The notes: generated from the letters alone by a model not told the origin. A stretch of 27,113 nt of DNA from Prolixibacteraceae bacterium (GCA_003457135.1 DMSQ01000090.1:1-27113); one strand, 5' to 3'; shown: positions 1 through 9,241, numbered from the stretch's first letter. Made by a program: numbers and translations.

Positions 1-12
1 CGTCATTGCGAG
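1..12. repeat. Half of a CGTCATTGCGA inverted-repeat element
   Basis: The first 12 bases match the terminal arm of the inverted repeat seen complete at 23611-23707 (CGTCATTGCGA paired with TCGCAATGACG). Only one arm is visible; the rest is either outside the window or lost. It is non-coding and lies downstream of the last gene of the polysaccharide operon. Confidence 0.5.
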
Positions 13-18
13 TTTTCA

Positions 19-36
19 CCCCAAAAAAAATTGGGG
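19..36 (-). terminator. Possible hairpin terminator downstream of the operon
   Basis: CCCCAA, six A and TTGGGG form a 6-bp stem with a 6-nt loop about 95 bp after the stop of the last minus-strand gene. On the minus strand the loop is T-rich but no T tract follows the stem, so this is a weak intrinsic terminator at best. Nothing else is recognisable between 37 and 129. Confidence 0.25.
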
Positions 37-129
37 CACAATGTGATGATGACAGAATGCTAAATTGATACATGAGATATGTTAAAAGCATTTTCATTCT
101 ATTCATTATCAACAGCATATAAAAATCTG

Positions 130-1302
130 TCATTGGTAGCGGAGCGCGGCAATCAATTGTTCGTCATATTCCTGCTTAATAAGCTGCCAAATCATTTGCT
201 GTTCATATCTTTCAACTATCAATGGTCGGGCATTTCGTGCAAGCCTTTCCCTTTTTTCACTATTGTCCAGAAGTTCAATCATGGCATTCTCAAGAGCAAA
301 AGCATCTTTGGGTGGTATTATTATTCCATTTACATTATCCTGAATAATCTCGTTGCAACCGTTAATGTTGGTAACAATGCAGGGCAACCCCATTGCCCCG
401 GCCTGCATGGGTACGTTGGGAAACCCTTCGCGGTAGGAAGGAAATACCAATACATTGGAAACAGCAAGGAAAGAACGAACATCCTGCTGAAAACCGGTAC
501 AAATAATGGCAGGATTATTTTTTAGAATCTGTTCTGTTTCGTTATTTAATGGATCAAGTTCTGATTCCCTGGGCCCAACCAAAAGTAATTTAGCACTGGG
601 ATGTTTTTGGTAAACAACATTGAAAGCTGTAACCAACTCATTGATTCCCTTATCAGCCACCAAGCGCCCAATAAAAACATATACAAAGTCTTTAATAGCA
701 ATTTTATATTCTCCCTTTAGCTTTTTGATGGTTTCGGGTTGTACTTGTTCGGTTGAAAAATAGCTTGTATCTATACCATTGGAACTGCCATTACCAATCA
801 CATGAATTTTTGATGCCGGGCAGTAATTGTTTTGCAAAATAATATCCTTTAATCCAAAAGAATTGGGATAAACTTTCGTTGCACAGGTGTATGTTAGTTT
901 TTCGACAAAATCAAGTAATATTCTTTTTAATCCGGTAGCTTCCAACAAGGGTAATCCTGCAACTATGTGCATACGCACTGGCACCCGGCATAACCACGCT
1001 GCCAACATACCTAAGGTTCCGGCTTTGGGTGTATGGGTATGTACAATTTCCGGTTTTTCCTTTTGTATAATTTTGTACAATTGCCAAAGAGAAATGATAT
1101 CTTTTAGGGGCGAAATGCTTCGGCTCATTTCAACCTGAATAGTTTTAATGCCTTCTTCTATTGCAACCTTTTCGAGGGCCTTTCCTGAAGATGAAATTCC
1201 AATTACCTCAAAAAATTGACTCATATACCGATGTTGCCCACGAAGCAAAATTTGCAGGGAAATGGGGACAGTGGTGATGCGGATGAGTTTAATTTTATTC
1301 AT
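130..1302 (-). CDS. GT4-family glycosyltransferase
   Basis: Predicted cytosolic GT-B glycosyltransferase of family GT4, adding one sugar to the lipid-linked repeat unit. The C-terminal half has the GT4 hallmarks: VFIGRLVADKGI at the start of the nucleotide-binding domain, FPSYREGFPNVPMQAGAMG as the donor-binding loop, then GCNEII. In this loop the second glutamate of the usual E-x7-E motif is a glutamine, a variant I recall from other Bacteroidetes GT4 enzymes. I start the gene at the ATG at 1302, giving 390 residues, rather than at a TTG three codons upstream, because this ATG overlaps the stop of the preceding gene (TAATG) and the protein then begins MNKIKLIRITTVP, as expected for a first Rossmann strand. 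It is the last gene of the ten-gene operon. The exact sugar cannot be read from sequence. Confidence 0.9.
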   Translation of the reverse strand: MNKIKLIRITTVPISLQILLRGQHRYMSQFFEVIGISSSGKALEKVAIEEGIKTIQVEMSRSISPLKDIISLWQLYKIIQKEKPEIVHTHTPKAGTLGMLAAWLCRVPVRMHIVAGLPLLEATGLKRILLDFVEKLTYTCATKVYPNSFGLKDIILQNNYCPASKIHVIGNGSSNGIDTSYFSTEQVQPETIKKLKGEYKIAIKDFVYVFIGRLVADKGINELVTAFNVVYQKHPSAKLLLVGPRESELDPLNNETEQILKNNPAIICTGFQQDVRSFLAVSNVLVFPSYREGFPNVPMQAGAMGLPCIVTNINGCNEIIQDNVNGIIIPPKDAFALENAMIELLDNSEKRERLARNARPLIVERYEQQMIWQLIKQEYDEQLIAALRYQ

Positions 1303-2450
1303 TAAACACAATCAATAACATTTTCATTAATAATTAAATTAATTTTATTACCATAGGTCGTAATTGACTCAATATCATTTATGTGAAATTCTTTATCATA
1401 AATAAAGTTGAAGAATTTACTTTTAAAATATGGTGATAAAGAAAAAATTTTATCAGTAATTGAATCGCTTATAAGCATGGTTGAACTAATATCTTGTTTA
1501 TGCAATTTCCACGAACCCCATAAATATTTGAATGAGTATGTAAGCTTTTTATAAATTGTATTATAATCTTTTTCACGAAAATATTGTATCAAATCATATT
1601 TGAGTTTGAAATAACAAGCAATATATTTTAGAAAAAAAGAGTTCTTGGGGTACAAAAAATAATGAAAATAGTTGTATTCGGATGTTGTCCATTTGCTCTT
1701 ATAAATACCATCTCCTTTAGAAAAATCAAATTTAGAAAAACCTTTTTCAAAGCAGTAATTAATCAGATAATATAGATGAATATGACCTAGGTTATATTTT
1801 GAAAATGAATCGTCAAATGAGGGTATGGAATAAAGAACAATGTCATTTTGATGATATTGAACGCTTACAGAAATGTAATGAGATGCAATCTTTAAATAAG
1901 CAATTGAAGCTTTGTTTTGAATAATGAGAATTTCAAGTTCTGTTCTCAATTTATTCTGATTTTCTATTTCCGTAAATCTATTGTAGATTCCTTTACCTTT
2001 GAAACGCAAATATATTAGATTAAACAATGCGGAAAGCGCATTGTCAATTTCCTTTAACTCTGTTTCAGGTCCAATAATCACTTTAAATTCTGGAGTAATT
2101 GTTACATTAAGCTTTCGTATAAATTTTTTAAATTCGGTTCTCTTTTTTGGTCTAAAAGTTTTTTCAATGAAATCATCAACTGATTTGTATTTTAAAAGTT
2201 GAAGGAAGGACCCATTGTATTGTTTTGATTGTAAAACATTGAAATGTGCCTTACATTTAAAATCATGATAATCTGGCACATCAAAAATACAGAAAACTGA
2301 CTTTGGCTTATTTTCAATGATGGTTTTGTTAATTAATGGAAAATTTCCATTCGTATATCTTCCGCCGGTAGAATAGTAAATGGGAGCAAAAGTACGTTTT
2401 ATAAAACCAATATTATATAATAATTCCTTATTATTCTTTTTTTGTTTCAT
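1302..2450 (-). CDS. CelD/FemAB-type GNAT acyltransferase (Acetyltransf_6-like)
   Basis: A 382-residue protein. The central and C-terminal part resembles the GNAT-fold Acetyltransf_6 family (CelD, FemAB-like): a GxxHLYYLINYCFEKG helix is followed by FSKFDFSKGDGIYKSKW, the typical G-x-x-x-F-D-F-x-x-G-D-x-x-Y-K-x-x-W signature. By family it would transfer an acyl or aminoacyl group to a sugar amine or hydroxyl. It follows a deacetylase and a CapK-like adenylate-forming enzyme with 12 and 17 bp gaps, suggesting a module that frees an amine, activates an acid and re-acylates (inference). The gene is strikingly AT-rich compared with the nucleotide-sugar genes further upstream, which suggests a separate acquisition. 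No signal peptide or membrane segment is evident, so it is probably cytosolic. Confidence 0.75.
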   Translation of the reverse strand: MKQKKNNKELLYNIGFIKRTFAPIYYSTGGRYTNGNFPLINKTIIENKPKSVFCIFDVPDYHDFKCKAHFNVLQSKQYNGSFLQLLKYKSVDDFIEKTFRPKKRTEFKKFIRKLNVTITPEFKVIIGPETELKEIDNALSALFNLIYLRFKGKGIYNRFTEIENQNKLRTELEILIIQNKASIAYLKIASHYISVSVQYHQNDIVLYSIPSFDDSFSKYNLGHIHLYYLINYCFEKGFSKFDFSKGDGIYKSKWTTSEYNYFHYFLYPKNSFFLKYIACYFKLKYDLIQYFREKDYNTIYKKLTYSFKYLWGSWKLHKQDISSTMLISDSITDKIFSLSPYFKSKFFNFIYDKEFHINDIESITTYGNKINLIINENVIDCV

Positions 2451-2462
2451 TTGAGAATCAAA

Positions 2463-3422
2463 TTATTTGGAATTAATCTTAAATGAAGTTAATGCTTCGT
2501 TTGTATTTAAAGAGACAAGTTTATCTATCTTTACATACTCTTGTATAGATTTTAAAAAATCTTCAAAAAGCAAAAGGTTTGCTTGATTTATTGTAAAATT
2601 GTGTGGATGAAACCATAAATGATACATCTTTCCTTGCTGAATCGATTTTTTAAGACCTAATCGTAGTTTTGCATAATGTAATTTTGCAGATAGTGAATTT
2701 GTATTCTTAAATGTCCTTAAAAAGCGAGAACCTTTAAATTCAAATAGCTCGCAATCCTCTCTATAAATAATTTTAGAATTTCTTTCTACTAAAGGAAATA
2801 TACTATCTATTCTGCGAAGTATACGTTTAAATATTTTTTCGTCACTATAAAGTACTGAATCATAACCTCTAAATGAGTTGAATCCAAACTTTTTTAATAT
2901 ATTGAGAAATGGTAATGTTGATTGATTTCGTGGAAAAACATAAAATTCTGGAGTTTTAAAACCAAGTTTTTTAAGTCTATTAATATGTAAACATGTATCT
3001 GTCTTAAAAAGTTCTACGGATGTAAAATCTGAAAAGATGTGTAAGAAGCTATGACATTCTATTTGTTGAAATGGCGTTTGTTCAATTTTTGAAAAACTTT
3101 CTGGATCAAATAGAGTTTGTTCATTCCCGTTCAATTTTTTTTCACATAATAAATAGTAATTTGATCTCTGATTCAAAAGTAAATTTCGACATATGTTTGT
3201 CATTTCTTTCTTCATCTCATCAAGGTTATTATATGTTAATGCCCCGACAGATGCCCAAGTTGCATGAATTTCATATTTTTTAAATAAATTAAGAAGATGT
3301 GTGACAACTTCTGGAACCTGCTTTAATTCAATATACCTTGAAGCACTAATGTTACTATCAGTTAATCCCCATAACATTTCATAGTCAATAGAAATTACAA
3401 GTTTCCCTTTTTTCATATTCAT
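2463..3422 (-). CDS. Polysaccharide deacetylase family protein (NodB fold)
   Basis: A 319-residue protein with NodB/CE4-like features. ISIDYEMLWG near residues 10-19 supplies the acidic motif (Asp13, Glu15, with Glu in place of the second Asp of the classic pair). ATWASVG near 54-60 corresponds to the second strand. His124 and His128 (HSFLH) give the metal-binding H-x3-H motif, and FHPHNF near 271-276 is the late histidine motif. The family removes N- or O-acetyl groups from sugars with a divalent metal. There is no signal peptide, so it likely acts on a cytosolic nucleotide-linked or lipid-linked sugar. An alternative start at Met3 (MKKGKL) is equally plausible. Neighbours are the CapK-like enzyme upstream (17 bp) and the GNAT downstream (12 bp). 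Confidence 0.85.
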   Translation of the reverse strand: MNMKKGKLVISIDYEMLWGLTDSNISASRYIELKQVPEVVTHLLNLFKKYEIHATWASVGALTYNNLDEMKKEMTNICRNLLLNQRSNYYLLCEKKLNGNEQTLFDPESFSKIEQTPFQQIECHSFLHIFSDFTSVELFKTDTCLHINRLKKLGFKTPEFYVFPRNQSTLPFLNILKKFGFNSFRGYDSVLYSDEKIFKRILRRIDSIFPLVERNSKIIYREDCELFEFKGSRFLRTFKNTNSLSAKLHYAKLRLGLKKSIQQGKMYHLWFHPHNFTINQANLLLFEDFLKSIQEYVKIDKLVSLNTNEALTSFKINSK

Positions 3423-3439
3423 ATTTTGCAGCCATTTAT

Positions 3440-4822
3440 TTAGCGGTTAAAATTATTAATTACAAGCCTATATTTGCCACTCTTAACATTGCTAATGTTA
3501 TTCACATATTGAAGATTAATTCCCATATGTAGTCCAACTCGATCTCGAAAATTTTGAATAAAAATATTCTCATCTTTAGATGAATACAAGTTATTATCAA
3601 TAACAACTTTTATTAAAATATCATCCGCATTTTCTTGTAAAACTTGAAATTTTGTAATTCCATGAACTCCTTTCAGACAATTAGAAATATTGCCCAAATT
3701 AATTTTGCCAGTCTCGTTTGAGAAAATATAATCATTTATTCTACCATAAATTTCATCTGCTAAAGGATTATTATTGCCACATTTGCAGATACGATCTGAA
3801 ATCTTTATCTCATCCCCAATTTCGTATCTGATTAATGGAGTACCATATGAGGTAAATGAAGTTACGATTAATCTACCCACTTGAGTAGGAAGATTTTTAT
3901 CATCAAGCACTTCGAATACTCCGCTTTGAAGCTCCATGTGAAGATTTCCTTCATTACATTCAAAAATGAATGGCGCTCCTTCTGATGAGGCATATTGGTT
4001 ATACGCTCTGGTTTTAAAAAAAGCTTCAATATTATTCCGCATCTCATTCGTAAAAGTTTCAGCTGTTGGAAAAATGGCTTTTACGATGCCTTCTTGAAAT
4101 TCAATTTTTCTATCCAAACCAAAAGTTGCAATTTCATTCATCGTTGAAGGAAAACCGACTAAGTATTCGGGTCTAAATTTGATAAGGTCTTTGACATAGT
4201 ACTCAAGATATTTATCCTGGATATGAAAAGTTGAGTAATATCTTACTTTATACCACCAATCAGTTTTCCAAAAAATATGATTTCTAACATCCTTTTCTGT
4301 AAGCAAATTTTTGCCTGAGAACCAAGCTGTTTTCTTCCCAAGTTCATATCCATGTTTTCTTCTGAAATTATCTAACATCCCGTAACCATACCTTGTGTCA
4401 TCTTTATGTTCAAATATTTCAAGCGCCAATCCAGTTGTTCCACCTGTTTTCGAAATGTTTGCATCTGATTTTGAAATTGTAATAATATCAGAAAAGTTTG
4501 ATCTCAATATTTGTTTGTCAATAATTGGTAATTGGTGTAAATCTTCAATAGAGGTAAAAGACTCAATATTAATTTCTTTGTAAATCTCATTATAAAAGGT
4601 TGAATGTTTAATAGAATACTTTAATAAATCCATTAATTTATTAAACTGAATGTGATTTAGTTCCTTAAGACTTAGGTTCTCATTATCTTTAAATTGCTTC
4701 CTATATTTTCTGTAATTTCTTGAATACCTTGTATGATATGCAAATAGATTGAAGCCTGTAACAAATAAATTGTGCATGTATCCAGGAAGAAATGGGTATA
4801 TTTTTTCCAAAAACTTATTCAT
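3440..4822 (-). CDS. CapK/PaaK-like adenylate-forming enzyme
   Basis: A 460-residue member of the phenylacetate-CoA-ligase-like (CapK) branch of the ANL adenylate-forming superfamily. Visible motifs are TGGTTG at 126-131 (phosphate-binding P-loop), YASSEG at 277-282, RYEIGD at 332-337 and the hinge-region GRINDYI near 360-366. A CKCG cluster at 346-349 is typical of this branch. Such enzymes activate a carboxylic acid as an acyl-adenylate and often pass it to CoA; in capsule loci the substrate is usually unknown. The adjacent deacetylase and GNAT suggest it supplies the acyl group put onto a freed sugar amine (inference). Length is normal for the family, the gene is intact, and the ATG lies 10 bp after the preceding stop. 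Confidence 0.85.
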   Translation of the reverse strand: MNKFLEKIYPFLPGYMHNLFVTGFNLFAYHTRYSRNYRKYRKQFKDNENLSLKELNHIQFNKLMDLLKYSIKHSTFYNEIYKEINIESFTSIEDLHQLPIIDKQILRSNFSDIITISKSDANISKTGGTTGLALEIFEHKDDTRYGYGMLDNFRRKHGYELGKKTAWFSGKNLLTEKDVRNHIFWKTDWWYKVRYYSTFHIQDKYLEYYVKDLIKFRPEYLVGFPSTMNEIATFGLDRKIEFQEGIVKAIFPTAETFTNEMRNNIEAFFKTRAYNQYASSEGAPFIFECNEGNLHMELQSGVFEVLDDKNLPTQVGRLIVTSFTSYGTPLIRYEIGDEIKISDRICKCGNNNPLADEIYGRINDYIFSNETGKINLGNISNCLKGVHGITKFQVLQENADDILIKVVIDNNLYSSKDENIFIQNFRDRVGLHMGINLQYVNNISNVKSGKYRLVINNFNR

Positions 4823-4832
4823 AATTAAAAAT

Positions 4833-6080
4833 TTAGGTTACTTCATTTTTTGTTCTCTTTTTTTGAATATCCCTGATATAATCGTATTTTATCAATTGGT
4901 TTACTATTATCATGATAGCGAACATAATCCAGAATTCACGCTTACGCATATGATAAGTATATGCCCATGAAATAAAACAACCTGTTAAAAACGGAAGCAA
5001 ATAATATAAGAATTCTTGGTTAGGAGTTGAACGTGATCGTAATTTCAAAGTTTTTAAAAAATTGAACAAAAAAACCAAATAGGCAATTACTCCCAAGGAT
5101 CCAGTTTCGCCAATAATTTTAAAATATGTGCTATGAACTTCATATTTTTCATAAATACCAGCAAATCCACCTATTCCACTACCTGTAAGGGGATTATCCT
5201 TGAAGGCCTTTACTGCAAGCCGTAAATTAGATCCAATAAATTGATCTTTGTTCAAAACCGTAGTTTTAGCTTTAAAATTTATTGCAACTCGGGAATTGTA
5301 TTTGCTCTGAATACGATTGAATACTTCAGGAGCTATTGAATTAAGATTCTCATAAAATAAAAAAAACAAGCCAGTTATAATAATTGTCATCAAAAAAGCT
5401 TTACGGTTACGTTGCATTAGGAAAAACAATCCCAGGCCAATTGCAAAACCAATATAAGCTGCAATTTTACCGGTAAGAAAAAGAAAGATAAGAGTGATTA
5501 TTATCCCAAAATTTAGTATTCGTTTCTGCTTCAGATTAAATAGATCAAACATCTTTGAACTTTTTGCTGGAATCAAAACGGCAAGAATAATCATCGCATA
5601 GGCGCCTGCCTGCCCCGCGTTGCGAAAGCCTGATAGTACCTCACCTTCTGCACGACCTGGGAATACACGAGGCAAACCAACCATACTAGCAACAAGGTCG
5701 TATATCCCAAAAATTGAAGCTAGAATACCCGCCAAGGCAAAATAAACAATGAGTGTCTTCAAGCCCAAATGAGTGTCAAAATGTGCAATCATTACCATAA
5801 ACATCAGGAAGAGGAAGATTAGAATTAGGACTTCAACCATTGATTGAGTAAAATTCAATCCAAAAATACCCCCGATAAATAAAGCACCGATAAAAACCAT
5901 TATATATTTGTAACGGCTAAAAGGTAACAATTCATTACTAAACATATAAAAAATAATAGCCAAAGCCCCAAAAATATCAGGGGTTGTAATCCTGAACAGA
6001 ATTCCGGTCTTGCCCATGCTTTGAGTAATAAAACTGGTCAGGATAAAAAGGATAGTAAAAAATTTGGAAAGACGCAGCAT
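4833..6080 (-). CDS. O-antigen ligase/polymerase-like membrane protein (Wzy family)
   Basis: A 415-residue protein made almost entirely of hydrophobic segments, roughly ten or more transmembrane helices, with a periplasmic-type loop carrying GSNLRLAVKAFKDNPLTGSG followed by HSTYFKIIGETGSLG. That pattern is the core of the Wzy_C / O-antigen ligase fold. Members either polymerise the lipid-linked repeat unit (Wzy) or transfer the finished chain to an acceptor (WaaL); sequence alone does not separate these. In an operon that also encodes Wzx and glycosyltransferases, Wzy polymerase is the likelier role. The start lies 2 bp after the stop of the upstream glycosyltransferase, so the pair is probably translationally coupled. 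Confidence 0.85.
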   Translation of the reverse strand: MLRLSKFFTILFILTSFITQSMGKTGILFRITTPDIFGALAIIFYMFSNELLPFSRYKYIMVFIGALFIGGIFGLNFTQSMVEVLILIFLFLMFMVMIAHFDTHLGLKTLIVYFALAGILASIFGIYDLVASMVGLPRVFPGRAEGEVLSGFRNAGQAGAYAMIILAVLIPAKSSKMFDLFNLKQKRILNFGIIITLIFLFLTGKIAAYIGFAIGLGLFFLMQRNRKAFLMTIIITGLFFLFYENLNSIAPEVFNRIQSKYNSRVAINFKAKTTVLNKDQFIGSNLRLAVKAFKDNPLTGSGIGGFAGIYEKYEVHSTYFKIIGETGSLGVIAYLVFLFNFLKTLKLRSRSTPNQEFLYYLLPFLTGCFISWAYTYHMRKREFWIMFAIMIIVNQLIKYDYIRDIQKKRTKNEVT

Positions 6081-6082
6081 AA

Positions 6083-7375
6083 CTAACTAATTAAATTTCC
6101 AAACTCAAAAGCCTGGAACTTTCTATTAAAAGCGTTTAGTTTAATACTATCATTGGTACTATTGGATAAAGCATATTTTTTTTCAATAAAAACCCGTTTG
6201 AGTATTTCAACATTTGAATCAAAATCAGAAGGACTGTTTGATAAAATCCACCCGGCCTGTAAACTTTCTATCATAGCCGGAGTTTCAGTTCCTTTTGGTG
6301 CAAAGCACAGAATTGGTCTTTTCGCTCCAATATACTCAAATGCTTTGAGTGGAATGCCTGCACTATGGTTCTTATCGTCTCCAACAATGAGCCATAGTAA
6401 ATGAGCTTTCTGCATTTTTAATAGTACCTCCTTGCGAGGCAAATTGCCCAGAAAATTAATTTTTTCGCTAATGGGAAAAGCTTCTAAATTGGCTAAAAGT
6501 TCATTTTCAAAATTACCTGCTATTTCAATTTCAATATCCATTGCATTTATGATTCCAAGTTCACGCAAACGGTCTAATGCACAGATAAGTGGAACTGGGG
6601 ATCTTACTCCCCTGTAAAAAGAACCTGCATAGAATATTTTTATGGGTAATGATTCAATTGATATAGTATTATCTGTATTTTGAATTAGAGGGAAATCATC
6701 TGGGTCATATCCATTGTAAATAGCATTAAATTTATAAGCGTACTTTTCGTAATATGATGCATACTCATGCAACATTGATTTTGAAATAAATGAAACAACA
6801 TCAGCATTTTTTATAATTTTTGTTTCAAGCCATTTATGCATCTTAGTTATTAAACTTGTTTTCTTATTTTCATAATTATTTACATAATGAAAATCCCTTA
6901 TATCGACTATCCAATTTAGATTAAATAAAAATTTCAATACCAGTCCTAATAAGTGGTTTGTGATCAAAGGTGAAGTAGTCAACAAATTACCCTTGTAAAA
7001 TTTCCCCGGATTAAACAGGCACCAAATCAGAGCAAAAGGAAACCATGTAATGGCTTTATCAGGAAAAACCCATTTTGAAAAGGTTGAAACTACGTTGCTT
7101 CCTGAATCTAAATTTGATGATCTCTTGTTTGCCATTTTCTTGTTCTTCCGTTTGCGTAGCCATTTAAGCGAAAATCCACTAACGCGAAAAAGTTTAAATT
7201 CAGATGGTTTCAATACCTGTCTTTGTAAACCCAATGAGCTATCCTGATTTGAACAGCTTAATACGCTAACTTTAAAGCCGCCTTGAGCCAGATACTTGGC
7301 TATAGTATAAGGCCTTTGCGCTGCCGGCGCATTGGATGGCGGAAAGGAATAGGAAATTATAGTGAGTTTTTTCAT
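6083..7375 (-). CDS. Glycosyltransferase, GT4-like
   Basis: A 430-residue GT-B enzyme. The N-terminus (IISYSFPPSNAPAAQRP) is the typical acceptor-domain opening of GT4 proteins of this branch, with AKYLAQGGFKVSVLSC as the first helix and second strand. The C-terminal domain shows KIFYAGSFYRG, then INFLGNLPRKEVLLKMQKA and GIPLKAFEYIGAKRPILCF, which fits the donor-binding region; the E in KAFEYIGA matches the conserved glutamate of the second half of E-x7-E. The sequence is intact. Its ATG overlaps the stop of the acyltransferase gene by 4 bp (ATGA), and its own stop is 2 bp from the next start, so it is inside the operon. The transferred sugar is not predictable. Confidence 0.85.
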   Translation of the reverse strand: MKKLTIISYSFPPSNAPAAQRPYTIAKYLAQGGFKVSVLSCSNQDSSLGLQRQVLKPSEFKLFRVSGFSLKWLRKRKNKKMANKRSSNLDSGSNVVSTFSKWVFPDKAITWFPFALIWCLFNPGKFYKGNLLTTSPLITNHLLGLVLKFLFNLNWIVDIRDFHYVNNYENKKTSLITKMHKWLETKIIKNADVVSFISKSMLHEYASYYEKYAYKFNAIYNGYDPDDFPLIQNTDNTISIESLPIKIFYAGSFYRGVRSPVPLICALDRLRELGIINAMDIEIEIAGNFENELLANLEAFPISEKINFLGNLPRKEVLLKMQKAHLLWLIVGDDKNHSAGIPLKAFEYIGAKRPILCFAPKGTETPAMIESLQAGWILSNSPSDFDSNVEILKRVFIEKKYALSNSTNDSIKLNAFNRKFQAFEFGNLIS

Positions 7376-7956
7376 TTAGGTTTGCAGTTTGAACAAATAT
7401 ATTCTTCTAAATTTATCTTAGCTAAACATTTACGACATCGCATAGCTAAAATTTTAGCCGGATTTCCTGCAATAATTGAATAATCGGAGAATGACTTTGT
7501 GACTATTGAACCAGCACCGACAACACAATAATTACCAATATTAACCTCAGGTAAGAAAACTGAATTTGCTCCAATCCAAGTGAAATCACCAATTATTATC
7601 GGTTCACCGACGACACTTTTCTTTATGTTGAGAAAATCATGATTGGCGCTAATGAACATTACGTTAGGAGCCCAAATTGTACCAAATCCAATCTGAATAC
7701 CATTAATTGCTTGATAATAACATCCTGAAGAAGATGCCAGGCTAGTGTAAACAGTTGTATTATTTTCGCTTTTTTTAATTGTAATATTTTTTGGTTTATT
7801 AATTCGAGATGTAAAATGAAGTATAAAATCACACTGATAAACTCTGAATATATTTTTTACTATTAAATTTATTAGTAATGTTCCGATACCAGAGGCATAA
7901 TATTTTCGACGGACGATTTTTGTATTTTTAAATATACACAACAGGAATTTTTTCAT
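7372..7956 (-). CDS. Hexapeptide-repeat acyltransferase with C-terminal zinc ribbon
   Basis: A 194-residue left-handed beta-helix acyltransferase. Hexapeptide turns run from about residue 80 to 165 (for example PIIIGDFTWIGANSVFLP and VNIGNYCVVGAGSIV), ending in the standard AGNPAKIL. By family it O- or N-acetylates a sugar with acetyl-CoA. Oddly, the usual C-terminal end is followed by a short tail with two C-x2-C pairs (Cys174/Cys177 and Cys188/Cys191), which looks like a small zinc knuckle. The gene overlaps both neighbours by 4 bp (ATGA), so coupling is likely. Maltose O-acetyltransferase or WcaF-like enzymes are the nearest well-known relatives; the substrate is unknown. Confidence 0.8.
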   Translation of the reverse strand: MKKFLLCIFKNTKIVRRKYYASGIGTLLINLIVKNIFRVYQCDFILHFTSRINKPKNITIKKSENNTTVYTSLASSSGCYYQAINGIQIGFGTIWAPNVMFISANHDFLNIKKSVVGEPIIIGDFTWIGANSVFLPEVNIGNYCVVGAGSIVTKSFSDYSIIAGNPAKILAMRCRKCLAKINLEEYICSNCKPK

Positions 7957-9230
7957 GATTTTATTTTTGCTTTTTCATAATAAATATAGATAAATACCAA
8001 ATATGCTAATGACATTGTAATACAATAAAGAAATGCAAAGTCAATCATTGTTAACTTGAACAAAAGTGAAAGTCCTATAACACTTATATTAATAGCAAGC
8101 AATATTAAATTGATATACAATGAAAACTTCTGATTTTCGGTAACATTTAAGGTAACTGATAAGGCAGAAGAAACAAAACGAAAAGCAAACATAACGGACA
8201 AATATTTAGCTAATGTTCCAGCTTCTTTCCATTCATTACCAAAAATAAATGGAAAGAGTAACTCACTTAGAAGTGCAAGTGGTATAAAAACTGATACAGC
8301 TAAAATTACTAGCTTCTTTAATGTACTCTTGAAAATAACGATACAGCTTCCATTATTAATTTTTTCTTCATTTGCATTTTGATAATATACCTGTGAAATA
8401 CTCTGGCTGATTAATGCACTTGGAGCTCCTAATATCCGATTGGCTAAAGAGAAAAAGCCAACATAACTTACAGAATATACTGAAGTGATAAGAATATTCG
8501 TAATATTGAGTGTTGCAGCATTGGCAATCCCGGCAGGGAATGCAAATCGTGGAAAATCCTTATATCGTTTTGCAATGTCTTTAAAATCCTTCAACTTAAA
8601 ACCAAACATTTTTTTAAAACGAAAATCAACATTAAGACGTAAAACCCTGTTCCCAAAAGCATAAGCAACAAGTTGCCCAATAATTAATCCGCTACTTAAT
8701 AGAAATTTAAAAAAGCCAAGCAGAAGCTGTACTAATGTCATTGTTGCATTTTTTGCAATAACCGAACCTGACATTGATTTATAATTCTTCAACCTATTAT
8801 TTAGGTTAACCAATACATTATTGAACCCAATAAAATAAGTGGCAACTGGCACTAAAAAAAGCCAATACGAAGTTTTAGGATCAACATTAAGTAGAGTTGC
8901 AATATGACCATAGAAAATAATAATCAATAATAAAACGACCAACGAAAATCCAAAGTTCAGATAATTGGAAAGATATGCCAGCTTGTATGCATCATCTTGG
9001 TCTTTTGGTAACATGATAGCTTGCTCAAACTTCAAATTGATATTGGAGCCAATTATTGCTGAAATTGACAAAAAAATGGCAAAAACACCAAATGCATCAG
9101 GAGAATATAATCGGGTAAGTATTGGTGATATTAGCACCAAAATCAATTGTGATAAAGCGGTGCCACTTGAAAGCATCAATATATTCCTATTGAAATCTGA
9201 TTTGAAAATATTTTTTATATGATTTTTCAA
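7953..9230 (-). CDS. wzx: Wzx-type oligosaccharide flippase
   Basis: A 425-residue polytopic membrane protein of the polysaccharide transport / MOP superfamily. The opening NILMLSSGTALSQLILVLISP, followed by RLYSPDAFGVFAIFLS, is the classic first-helix and loop pattern of Wzx and RfbX proteins, and about 12 hydrophobic segments are spread along the sequence. It would flip the undecaprenyl-diphosphate-linked repeat unit across the inner membrane for polymerisation by the Wzy-like protein two genes downstream. Its last codons overlap the acyltransferase start by 4 bp. Length and topology are normal. Substrate specificity cannot be read. Confidence 0.9.
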   Translation of the reverse strand: MKNHIKNIFKSDFNRNILMLSSGTALSQLILVLISPILTRLYSPDAFGVFAIFLSISAIIGSNINLKFEQAIMLPKDQDDAYKLAYLSNYLNFGFSLVVLLLIIIFYGHIATLLNVDPKTSYWLFLVPVATYFIGFNNVLVNLNNRLKNYKSMSGSVIAKNATMTLVQLLLGFFKFLLSSGLIIGQLVAYAFGNRVLRLNVDFRFKKMFGFKLKDFKDIAKRYKDFPRFAFPAGIANAATLNITNILITSVYSVSYVGFFSLANRILGAPSALISQSISQVYYQNANEEKINNGSCIVIFKSTLKKLVILAVSVFIPLALLSELLFPFIFGNEWKEAGTLAKYLSVMFAFRFVSSALSVTLNVTENQKFSLYINLILLAINISVIGLSLLFKLTMIDFAFLYCITMSLAYLVFIYIYYEKAKIKS

Positions 9231-9241
9231 TGAAAATTATT

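Noticed and set aside
79..525. Plus-strand open frame of 148 codons
   Set aside because: It lies wholly opposite the GT4 glycosyltransferase gene, lacks any recognisable domain and has composition expected of an antisense shadow.
1302..4822. Exosortase/PEP-CTERM polysaccharide locus
   Set aside because: The deacetylase, acyltransferase and ligase trio is suggestive, but no exosortase or PEP-CTERM-type protein is present in the window.
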